Shown one piece after another: positions 1-6,605 of a stretch of DNA of 64,000 bases (position 1 is its first letter; every line of letters begins with the position of its first letter). The stretch lies in NCBI GenBank assembly GCA_030065855.1, contig JASJCT010000003.1, positions 1 through 64,000 of the forward strand, written 5' to 3'. The stretch is from Myxococcota bacterium. Lineage in GTDB: Bacteria; Myxococcota_A; Polyangia; JAAYKL01. The translations under genes were made by a program, and so were the position numbers. The notes beneath the pieces are model-generated. The model made no database searches, was not told the origin of the DNA, and saw only the letters and a program-made list of their open reading frames with translations.

Positions 1-321
1 AAGTACTACCCAGTGGATACGGGGCTTCGCCGGCTGATTGTGACGCGAACCGGGTCTGATTGGGGTAAGATGATCGAATGCGCGGCATTCCTGGCGCTGC
101 GTCGTCACTTCGACGCGGTGAGTTATTGGAGAGAGCGAGGAGAGGTCGATTTCGTCGTTCAAAAAGGAAGTCAGATAACGCCAATACAGGTCACCTGGAA
201 CGCCCCTGAGCCACGCCATCATGCGGCGCTAGAGTCCTTTTACGAACGGTTTCCCCAAGCCCAAGAGGCGCAGCTCATTTCTGCCACAACATTTGAAACC
301 GACCTCGCACACCAGATATGA
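1..321 (+). CDS. DUF4143-type AAA+ ATPase, C-terminal part (5' end outside window)
   Basis: The reading frame is open from the first base (KYYPVDTG...) and stops with TGA at 319-321, so this is the 3' end of a gene that starts upstream. Its 106 visible residues match the C-terminus of the complete ATPase at 2978-4153, with five differences over the last 102 residues. The part seen is the DUF4143 C-terminal domain with the PD-(D/E)XK-like motif GEVDFVVQKG...IQV. The neighbouring 3' flank (GAATTGAATG then the palindromic repeat) also matches the flank of the second copy, after an indel of about 40 bases. It is therefore one half of a tandem duplication. Whether the upstream part is intact cannot be seen. 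Function is unknown; the family consists of P-loop ATPases found in many copies in some genomes. Confidence 0.85.
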   Translation, partial: KYYPVDTGLRRLIVTRTGSDWGKMIECAAFLALRRHFDAVSYWRERGEVDFVVQKGSQITPIQVTWNAPEPRHHAALESFYERFPQAQEAQLISATTFETDLAHQI

Positions 322-330
322 ATTGAATGT

Positions 331-491
331 CGTGTCCGCCTACGCCCAGACTCCGGCGGGATCTTCGACTTTCGAACTTGTTTTATCCTGATTTGTTTTA
401 TCCTAAATTGTCTTGAAAGAAGACAAGAATGACGACGAAGGTTGATGATCCCCCCGGATTCCCAGGAGGCGGACACGTCCCAATCCAGGCC
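331..491. repeat. Palindromic interspersed repeat, copy A
   Basis: First arm reads GTGTCCGCCTACGCC..CTCCGGCGGGATC, then an AT-rich centre (TTTCGAACTTGTTTTATCC...), then an inverted second arm (CCGGATTCCCAGGAGGCGGACACGTCC) ending in CCAATCCAGGCC. The two arms are imperfect inverted copies of one another, so the whole could fold into a long hairpin. It fills the gap between the ATPase stop (321) and the lipoprotein stop (502). Related copies lie at 2288, 2725, 4198 and 7951. Confidence 0.85.
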
Positions 492-501
492 CGCGAATTT
501 T

Positions 502-2157
502 TTATTCCCAAGCCAGGCATAGAATGATGCCAGGTCCAGAGCAGCTATCAATGTAACCGGACCACAGCCATTCTGGATCGCTCGTATTGCCGACGGCCGC
601 TCCCTCCGTGTAGGAACTCGAAGTCCATCCATTGCAATTCCCGTCCACAGAGCCGTCTGTATTGCTACCACTCAGCCATATATGGGACGACGCGGCAATG
701 CCCGCGCTTTGCAATGTTCTTCGGGGCCCGCTTTCGAATAGTGTGGTCCAGTCATTGGCAAAATCACCCTTGCTGGTATTGGGATACCCGCGGATGATGC
801 GGTTAACCGGGACACGGGGCGTGGTGGCGGTCATGTCCCGGATCTCGTCTGCTGGAGAGACCGAGATAAAAGCTCTTATCCAGACAAAGCTGTCGGAAAT
901 ATACGAGGGCTTTGCGCCAACGCAGATATCGTCTGCACCGGCCCGGCCCCCGAGGTTGCCGTTTTGTACCTCGGCGTCGTAAATGAAGATGGGTTTGGCT
1001 GTGGCTTGATGCAGCATGGTATAGGCGCGTTTATTGCCGTTAGCATCCCGAACGACGACATTGAAGTAATAGTAGGCGGCAGTATCTAGCCCAGTTGCTT
1101 TGGCAGACGCTGTATTCTTTGTCCAGTCTCTGATAATGGTCCCGTTTTCATCAGCTTGTTCCGGCGTATTGATGTTTGAGAATTTCGATCGCACCACCTT
1201 GTATTCCAACTCTGACTGAGGTGTGATGTAGTCAGTGGCCTTTTCCCATTGCAGCGTGAGCTCACTTGTACCCAGGTTTGACGCGGCAATCGCGCCGCTT
1301 GCGAAGAGCGGGGCTGTAGTATCAATACCTTGCCCGGCTACTGTGAAGATAAACGGACTGTGGTCGATGTCGTCACTCTCGATATGCACGGTTGCACTTT
1401 GGGTATCTAGGCCAAGGGGGTCGAACCGGATGGAGAATTCGGATTCATCCTCTGAATGAATCGGTGTATCAATCTCGTTTTCCGCGTCGAAGTTATCGGC
1501 CTCGGGGTCAGCCAAGTAGATGTCAAATATGGTCAGGGGGCCACTGCCGACGTTCTGTATAGTAAAGATGGCCGGCATGCTGGCCTGACCATCGTCGCCG
1601 TCTGCTTCGGTGGGATCGAATTCAAAGATACTGATGTCGTTATGAAGTTCTGACATACCCTGCAAAACGCGTATTTCAGGCCTGACACACTCGGTTGGGT
1701 TTGCCGCGTTGGAATACCCATCTTCACAGCTGCAAATTGCCTCGCCCTGAATCACTTCGCACGTACCATGCCCTGAACACGTTACCCCCTCGCAGGGATC
1801 AGTGTTTGTCTCTGTATCGGTGACGGTTTCTGTATCCGTTGCTGTGTCGCTATCTGTGTCAGCGTCGGTGTCCGTATCTGTATCGGTATCCGTGTCTGTG
1901 TCTGTGTCTGTGTCTGTGTCCGTGTCTGTGTCCGTGTCTGTGTCCGTGTCTGTATCAGTGTCCGTATCAGACCCAGTATCCAACCCCGAGCTCGTGTCCG
2001 TTCCTGCGTCCATATCAGAATCAGAATCAGGATCAGGATCAGAAGACGTATGGTCTACGATGCAGGCGGAAGGGAGGAGGAGGAAGGGAAAAAGGAACAG
2101 CAAGAGCACCCATCCATTACCGAACTGCCTGTCACCTATATTTGACTTAATGAGCAT
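502..2157 (-). CDS. Surface lipoprotein: acidic DT linker, EGF-like, ASH-like, FN3-like and DUF1554-like domains
   Basis: The signal peptide ends in a lipobox (LLPSAC, Cys about residue 32). A low-complexity Asp/Thr/Ser linker spans about residues 36-118. An EGF-like module follows (CEGVTCSGHGTCEV...CSCEDGY, about 120-155), then a choice-of-anchor/ASH-like beta domain (about 157-277), an FN3-like segment (about 278-375) and a C-terminal domain of about 150 residues (GGRAGADDICVG...IWLSGSNTDGS...CLAWE) that resembles the DUF1554 C-type-lectin-like fold known from Leptospira proteins. The start is supported by GAAAGGCAAGCCAATG, which is nearly identical upstream of the lipoprotein at 4570-6465. 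It is probably exported, lipidated and surface exposed. The ligand is unknown. The domain calls are from memory; the DUF1554 assignment is the least certain. Confidence 0.85.
   Translation of the reverse strand: MLIKSNIGDRQFGNGWVLLLFLFPFLLLPSACIVDHTSSDPDPDSDSDMDAGTDTSSGLDTGSDTDTDTDTDTDTDTDTDTDTDTDTDTDTDTDTDTDADTDSDTATDTETVTDTETNTDPCEGVTCSGHGTCEVIQGEAICSCEDGYSNAANPTECVRPEIRVLQGMSELHNDISIFEFDPTEADGDDGQASMPAIFTIQNVGSGPLTIFDIYLADPEADNFDAENEIDTPIHSEDESEFSIRFDPLGLDTQSATVHIESDDIDHSPFIFTVAGQGIDTTAPLFASGAIAASNLGTSELTLQWEKATDYITPQSELEYKVVRSKFSNINTPEQADENGTIIRDWTKNTASAKATGLDTAAYYYFNVVVRDANGNKRAYTMLHQATAKPIFIYDAEVQNGNLGGRAGADDICVGAKPSYISDSFVWIRAFISVSPADEIRDMTATTPRVPVNRIIRGYPNTSKGDFANDWTTLFESGPRRTLQSAGIAASSHIWLSGSNTDGSVDGNCNGWTSSSYTEGAAVGNTSDPEWLWSGYIDSCSGPGIILCLAWE
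1801..2045 (-). repeat. Low-complexity hexamer tract encoding the (DT)n linker
   Basis: Tandem variants of GTATCN/GTGTCN on the + strand encode alternating Asp-Thr on the minus strand inside the lipoprotein 502-2157. Confidence 0.9.
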
Positions 2158-2287
2158 TGGCTTGCCTTTCGTCCCAGTGGGAATTTCCCCCTACCAACCC
2201 AGGGCAGAGCCGGCGCAGCCAGTGGCCCCCTGGGTTATGCGTGTAAGATGTAGATTCAACCCTAAAAGGCAGTCTATCATATTTTAG

Positions 2288-2369
2288 GCGATAGGAGACA
2301 AAGGTCGCTGATCTCGGACGGGTCCGCCTACGCCAAGCCTCCGGCGGGATCTTCGACTTTCGAATTCGG
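2288..2369. repeat. Palindromic interspersed repeat, copy B (half element)
   Basis: GGCGATAGGAGACAAAGGTC leads into GGACGGGTCCGCCTACGCC..CCTCCGGCGGGATCTTCGACTTTCGAA. Only one arm is present. It ends a few bases before the stop codon of the GIY-YIG gene at 2376 and is in the same orientation as copy C on the other side of that gene. Confidence 0.8.
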
Positions 2370-2375
2370 AATCAA

Positions 2376-2615
2376 CTAGCGAAAATGTCTTTTTGAAAAT
2401 TCTCTGCCTGAGCCTGTCTTCAAATACTTCTCGAATCGGGCCGCAGCCAAAGGATTGTCAAACCAAAAGTACATATCCATTTTCCACGGGCGGTGGTCTC
2501 TAGTAGAAAATGTCTGGCCCGAATTGTGTTCTTCCAAACGGACTTCAATGTCATCGGTAATCCCCACATAGTACTTACTCGGCGTCACCCGGCTTTTCAG
2601 AATGTACACATACAT
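2376..2615 (-). CDS. Small GIY-YIG nuclease-fold protein
   Basis: A 79-residue protein that is essentially one GIY-YIG domain: MYVYILKS (the GIY equivalent is YVYIL), then YYVGITDD (the YIG equivalent), an Arg in EVRLEEHNSG and a Glu in AARFEKYLKTGSG. This is the stand-alone COG2827-like group, whose members are predicted DNA endonucleases of unknown role. The length is typical of the group, and the final Arg-rich tail FSKRHFR is complete. It is flanked on both sides by copies of one palindromic repeat (2288-2369 and 2725-2906). A remnant of another copy of the same 3' end lies inside the composite repeat at 4251-4274. This suggests that nuclease and repeat travel together. Catalysis is inferred from the fold only. 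Confidence 0.85.
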   Translation of the reverse strand: MYVYILKSRVTPSKYYVGITDDIEVRLEEHNSGQTFSTRDHRPWKMDMYFWFDNPLAAARFEKYLKTGSGREFSKRHFR

Positions 2616-2724
2616 AGTCGCAAACTCCTCCTCTCACCTGTCCCACAGTTCAAGAGCCCTGCCAACAAAGACTGAAGCGTCCTGCCTGAATATCATTGGC
2701 AAAATTGGAAGGTCTCAAAGCGGC

Positions 2725-2906
2725 GATCGGCGAAATCGGAGACAAAGATCGATGATCCCGGACGTGTCCGCCTACGCCGAGGCTCCGGCGGGATCATCGA
2801 CTTTCGAATTTGTTTTATCTTAGACTTTTTTAAAAGAAGCCAAGAATGAAGACGGAGGTCGCAGATCCCGCCGTATTCCGAGGAGGCGGACCCGTCCCAA
2901 TCCAGA
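2725..2906. repeat. Palindromic interspersed repeat, copy C (full element)
   Basis: CGAAATCGGAGACAAAGATC then GATCCCGGACGTGTCCGCC..CTCCGGCGGGATCATCGACTTTCGAA, an AT-rich middle (TTTGTTTTATCTTAGAC...AAGAATGAAGACGG) and the inverted arm GATCCCGCCGTATTCCGAGGAGGCGGACCCGTCC, ending in CAATCCAG. It lies between the GIY-YIG gene and the operator of the ATPase at 2978. Small open frames across it read through the repeat and are not considered genes. Confidence 0.85.
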
Positions 2907-2927
2907 CACTGCCCTTGATTCATCAAA

Positions 2928-2977
2928 AGTGTCGAGTGTACTCGACAAAAATAATATTATCGAGTACACTCGACACT
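2928..2977. promoter_or_regulatory. Perfect 18-bp inverted repeat abutting the ATPase start (probable operator)
   Basis: AGTGTCGAGTGTACTCGA at 2928-2945 and its exact reverse complement TCGAGTACACTCGACACT at 2960-2977 are separated by a 14-base AT-rich spacer (CAAAAATAATATTA). Each arm is itself nearly palindromic (TCGAGT/ACTCGA), so the site looks like two adjacent dimer sites. The second arm ends at the base before the ATG at 2978. An operator or autoregulatory site is the simplest reading; the binding protein is unknown. Confidence 0.75.
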
Positions 2978-4153
2978 ATGGCCGAAATCGACATCCTTGA
3001 AATCGCCCGCACCTGGAGCTTCTGGGACCGCCCAATGCCACGATCTGTGCCACGCAAGGTAGATCTACCCGCCGAATTGACAGACACTCTGTGCTTAATC
3101 ATCCAAGGGGTCCGCAGGTGTGGCAAATCCACACTCCTTGAGCAATTGATAGGGCGCTATGGCTTGGATCCCGCACAGTGCGCCTTTTTAAACTTCGAAG
3201 ACCCGAGGCTTACCCGCATTCTCTCGTTCGAGACGCTGGAGCAGCTGGTACAGCAATTCCGCACTTTGTTTCCCGATGCCCCACGACTGGCGTTCTTCCT
3301 CGACGAAATCCAAGAGGTAGAGGGTTGGCAGCGCTGGCTTCGAACCCAGCTCGATCGCCCCCGGGGGCATCTGTTCATCGTCACGGGCTCCAACAGCAAC
3401 TTACTATCCGGTGAGCTAGCCACCGTGCTCACGGGTCGCCACCTGAGCGTTACGCTGTTCCCGTTCGATTTAGAAGAAGTTCGTGCGTTGCGCCCAGGGA
3501 CGACCCTGGAACAATACCTTAACGATGGTGGTTTTCCCGAACCGTTGACGCTGTCCGATGGCGATCGGCTCCGCCGGCAGTACTTTTACGACATCGTTGA
3601 GCGCGATGTCCGTCAGCGAATTGGCGCGCGTTCCAGCTTGCCCATTCGCCAAGTCGTGCAGATGGCTTTCGAATCGACCGGATCTGAGATGAGTATTAGG
3701 CGCATCGCAGCGGCAACAGGCATCGCAGTGGACACCGCGGCGCGCTACCTTGAGGTCTGTGAGGACGCTCACCTGCTTATGAGCTGCCCATTTTTCGCCT
3801 TTTCAGAGCGCAAGCGGGCCAGCATGAACCGTAAGTACTACCCAGTGGATACGGGGCTTCGCCGGCTGATTGTGACGCGAACCGGGTCTGATTGGGGCAA
3901 AATGATCGAATGCGCGGTATTCCTGGCGCTGCGCCGTTACTTCGACGCGGTGAGTTATTGGAGAGAGAGAGGAGAGGTAGATTTCGTCGTCCAAAAAGGA
4001 AATCAGATCACACCAATACAGGTAACCTGGAACGCCCCTGAGCCACGCCATCATGCGGCACTGGAGTCCTTTTACGAGCGCTTTCCCCAAGCCCAAGAGG
4101 CGCAGCTCATTTCCGCCGCAACATTTGAAACCGACCTCGCGCACCAGATGTAA
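2978..4153 (+). CDS. DUF4143-type AAA+ ATPase
   Basis: A 391-residue P-loop ATPase. Walker A is GVRRCGKST, Walker B is LAFFLDEIQ and the sensor-like motif is VTGSNSNLL. A winged-helix-like region follows (SMSIRRIAAATGIAVDTAARYLE type), then a DUF4143 C-terminal domain with a PD-(D/E)XK-like core (GEVDFVVQKG...ITPIQVTW). The frame is open upstream to 2846, but that extension runs through the repeat and the operator, so the ATG at 2978 (MAEIDILEIA) immediately after the inverted repeat is preferred. There is no clear Shine-Dalgarno sequence, and the transcript may be leaderless or very short-leadered. The C-terminal third duplicates the gene at 1-321. Family members are multicopy in some genomes and their function is unknown; involvement in mobile DNA or defence is speculation. 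Confidence 0.9.
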   Translation: MAEIDILEIARTWSFWDRPMPRSVPRKVDLPAELTDTLCLIIQGVRRCGKSTLLEQLIGRYGLDPAQCAFLNFEDPRLTRILSFETLEQLVQQFRTLFPDAPRLAFFLDEIQEVEGWQRWLRTQLDRPRGHLFIVTGSNSNLLSGELATVLTGRHLSVTLFPFDLEEVRALRPGTTLEQYLNDGGFPEPLTLSDGDRLRRQYFYDIVERDVRQRIGARSSLPIRQVVQMAFESTGSEMSIRRIAAATGIAVDTAARYLEVCEDAHLLMSCPFFAFSERKRASMNRKYYPVDTGLRRLIVTRTGSDWGKMIECAVFLALRRYFDAVSYWRERGEVDFVVQKGNQITPIQVTWNAPEPRHHAALESFYERFPQAQEAQLISAATFETDLAHQM

Positions 4154-4197
4154 ATAACAATTCATGGGTCCTGTCCTTGAGTAAGGTTGAATTGAAT

Positions 4198-4530
4198 GAC
4201 GAGTCCGCCTACGCCTAGCCTCCGGCGGGATCACCGACCTCCAACAGACATTCTCAAAAAGACATTTTCGATAGTCGATTTCGAACTCAAAGGTCGAAAA
4301 TCCCGCTGGATTCCGAGGAGGCGGACTCGTCCGGGATCACCGACTTTCGAGTTTGGTTTATCTTAAATTTTTTTAAAAGAAGACAAGAATGAAGACGGGG
4401 GTCGTTGATCCCGCCGGATTCCAAGGAGGCGGACTCGTCCGGGATCAGCGACTTTCGAATTTGTGTTATTTGTAGACGGAGATCGATGATCCCGACGGAT
4501 TCCGAGGAGGCGGACATGGCCCAATCCAGG
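4198..4530. repeat. Composite array of palindromic repeat arms (copy D)
   Basis: At least four arms are stacked here: GAGTCCGCCTACGCC..CCGGCGGGATC (from about 4198), GATTCCGAGGAGGCGGACTCGTCC (near 4310), a second such arm (near 4420) and a third (near 4500) ending in CAATCCAGGCC. AT-rich centres resembling those in copies A, C and E separate them. A remnant of a GIY-YIG gene end lies between the first two arms. The array fills the gap between the ATPase and the lipoprotein at 4570-6465. Confidence 0.85.
4251..4274 (+). pseudogene. Remnant of a GIY-YIG nuclease 3' end
   Basis: TTC TCA AAA AGA CAT TTT CGA TAG encodes FSKRHFR followed by a stop, the exact C-terminus of the nuclease at 2376-2615. 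About 40 bases around it (4245-4284) align with the nuclease 3' end plus its downstream flank, with only a few mismatches. As at the intact gene, the palindromic repeat follows. The fragment is too short to be a gene; it marks a lost copy. Confidence 0.7.
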
Positions 4531-4569
4531 CCTGTGAGGCCATTTTTTTGGGGCCCCGATCTGTGTTTT

Positions 4570-6465
4570 TTACTTTGCCTTGCTCTCGGGGGCGTATCGA
4601 TTGGACCAAACATTGTACTTCGTGCCGTCAGATTGTATCCAAACTGCAATCGCACTCCCTGCCAGATCCATTGCTACAGAAGGAGAGATCGCATCGCCAG
4701 CATTATCAGTCTCGATGAGTTTAGGTGGCCCCCATCCGGATCCGAACTTGTAACGTGCAGCCCAAATATGCTTTTGAATTCCGTCAGAATGAACCCAAAC
4801 CGAGATTCCATTTCCTGCTGGGCCTATTGCTAAACTGGGACTGTCAGCACTCCACACAGTATCAGTTTCGATGAGCTCGGGATTGCCCCATCCGAATTCA
4901 ATAACATATCTGGCAGCCCACACGTCATATCGCTCTTTGTCACTGTCACGCTGTTGCCAAACCGCGACTGCATTCCCTGCTGGATCTACTGCCACTCTGG
5001 CATAAGATCTTCTCCCCGTATCTTCGGTATCGATACCTTGGCCCCCCATCCAGCCAGTTCCGCAGACATACCGATTGGAAAAAACTCGATGAGCTAATCC
5101 ATCTATCCAAATAGCGATTGCGTTACCATTTGCATCAGTTGCCGCTTCAAGACTGTGGAACTGTGAGACATCGCTGATAACCTCTTCTTTACCCCATCCG
5201 ATGTTGGGGACGAATCGATTGGCCCCAATATAGCTAGCGTTTTGCAGGTACCAAAGTGCAAACGCATTTCCTTCTAAATCAATTGCCACGCGAGGATATT
5301 CCGCAATATTTTCATCATCTGTCTCAACGAGCTCAGCATCACCCCAGCCAGCGCCGACAATGTACCGGTTGGACCATATACTTTTTTTACCGCCTTCACT
5401 GGAGCGTTTTTGCCAGATGGCAATAGCCGTGCCGTCTAAGTTCATTGCCAAATTTGGCGATGCACCACCGCTAAGGCCATCATTATCGATTCGCTCGGCT
5501 TCACCCCAGCCGGTATCGCTAATGTACGGTCTGGCCCAGATACCTTGGTGATCTCCGCTATACTGCTGCCAAATAGCAATCCCATTTCCGACTGAATCTA
5601 ATGCCACTCTAGGTTTTTCAGAGGTGAGCGCATCATCGGTTTCAAGGGGTTCTGCCTCACCCCACCCGATGCCAACTGTGTATCGGTTGGACCAAACATA
5701 ATCACGAGTGCCATCAGTTTTTTCCCAAACCGCGATCGCATTTCCGAGCGAATCAACGGCCACTATGGGATAATAACCTGCGTCGCCTGTGTCGTCTGTT
5801 TCAACGAGTTCGGCATTACCCCACCTTCCAATAGGTGTGGAAAACGACCACGAAACATTGGCAACAAGCGCGTTTCCGGACAAATCAGTTACAGCCGTTG
5901 TCACGGTAGCAGTGTAATTCATGTCGATAACAAGGGAGGAAGCCGGTGTAAACGTCCCGCCTGTCAAGTCGGTGTCGACAGTTCCTTTTATAAGCCGGCC
6001 GAATTGATCCTGTACAATGTAGCTGCTCTTGTCCAGTGTGGACTGGCTTATGGGTTCATTAAACACCACGGATACAGTGGAGCTTGGATCCACGCCAATG
6101 GCCCCAGCTTCAGGGCTGATTGCCGTAACGGCCGGGGCGGTTGTATCGTTTGTATCTGTAGTCGTCTCTGAATCAGTATCAATGTCGGTATCAGTATCGG
6201 TATCAGTATCAGTGTCGGTATCGGTATCAATATCTGCACCTGTGTCTGTTTCGGTATCAGTATCCGCGTTCGTATCATCGTCATTATCACTGTCTGTGTC
6301 CGTATCCGCATCCGACTCAGAGTCTGCGTCCGATCCTGAATCCGTATCGGCGTCCACATCAGAAGGCGTGTTGTCTCTTATGCAGCCCGTGGTGATGAGA
6401 AGGAAAAGCAGGAGTGCTCTTCCCTCTCCAAACGGCCTGATACCTACATTTGACCTAATGAGCAT
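4570..6465 (-). CDS. Surface lipoprotein: acidic linker, SbsA/Big_5-like Ig domain, eight-repeat propeller-like head
   Basis: The start at 6465 (MLIRSNVG) is chosen because the leader, RBS (GAAAGGCAAACCAATG) and signal region match the lipoprotein at 502-2157; the frame is open further upstream but without such support. The lipobox is ITTGC (Cys about residue 28). A D/T/S linker (about 30-115) is followed by a Big_5/SbsA-like Ig domain (TAPAVTAISPEAGAIGVDP..., about 118-220). After that come eight repeats of about 50 residues with the pattern WG.AELVETDD...P.VAVD..GNAIAVW......VWSNRY. Eight such units could form an eight-bladed beta-propeller or a similar repeat solenoid. The product is probably lipid-anchored at the cell surface; its partner is unknown. 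Confidence 0.85.
   Translation of the reverse strand: MLIRSNVGIRPFGEGRALLLFLLITTGCIRDNTPSDVDADTDSGSDADSESDADTDTDSDNDDDTNADTDTETDTGADIDTDTDTDTDTDTDTDIDTDSETTTDTNDTTAPAVTAISPEAGAIGVDPSSTVSVVFNEPISQSTLDKSSYIVQDQFGRLIKGTVDTDLTGGTFTPASSLVIDMNYTATVTTAVTDLSGNALVANVSWSFSTPIGRWGNAELVETDDTGDAGYYPIVAVDSLGNAIAVWEKTDGTRDYVWSNRYTVGIGWGEAEPLETDDALTSEKPRVALDSVGNGIAIWQQYSGDHQGIWARPYISDTGWGEAERIDNDGLSGGASPNLAMNLDGTAIAIWQKRSSEGGKKSIWSNRYIVGAGWGDAELVETDDENIAEYPRVAIDLEGNAFALWYLQNASYIGANRFVPNIGWGKEEVISDVSQFHSLEAATDANGNAIAIWIDGLAHRVFSNRYVCGTGWMGGQGIDTEDTGRRSYARVAVDPAGNAVAVWQQRDSDKERYDVWAARYVIEFGWGNPELIETDTVWSADSPSLAIGPAGNGISVWVHSDGIQKHIWAARYKFGSGWGPPKLIETDNAGDAISPSVAMDLAGSAIAVWIQSDGTKYNVWSNRYAPESKAK
6151..6360 (-). 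repeat. Low-complexity tract encoding the D/T/S linker
   Basis: GTATCN/GTGTCN hexamer variants within the lipoprotein 4570-6465. This tract is more degenerate than those at 7627 and 9160. Confidence 0.85.
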
Positions 6466-6605
6466 TGGTTTGCCTTTCGCCCACAGGGGGCATCTCAATA
6501 CCATACTGGTCCAGGGCAAAGGTGGTGTAGCCAGTTGCACCCTGGATTAAGATTAGCAAGACGATAACTCTTTTGAAGCAGGAAAATCTTTGAACCAAGG
6601 AGGTA

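Noticed and set aside
1801-2045. CRISPR-like regular repetition
   Set aside because: The units are 6 bases, coding, in frame and without spacers; the same holds for the other linker tracts.
1802-2287. Long + strand frame encoding (SV)n across the linker tract
   Set aside because: Antisense reading of the (DT)n hexamers of the real gene at 502-2157; the same artefact appears at 6029-6550, 7621-8052, 8976-9530 and, on the minus strand, at 26829-27131, 28340-28834, 30954-31370 and 33508-34119.
2846-2977. Longer N-terminus for the DUF4143 ATPase
   Set aside because: The extension translates the palindromic repeat and the operator; the homologous part starts at MAEIDILEIA.
4287-4655. Minus-strand frame with repeated SASSESGGI...RLHSCLLLKK segments
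   Set aside because: This is the translation of stacked palindromic repeat arms; the same peptide appears wherever the repeat occurs (for example 2693-2926), so it reflects the repeat and not a gene.
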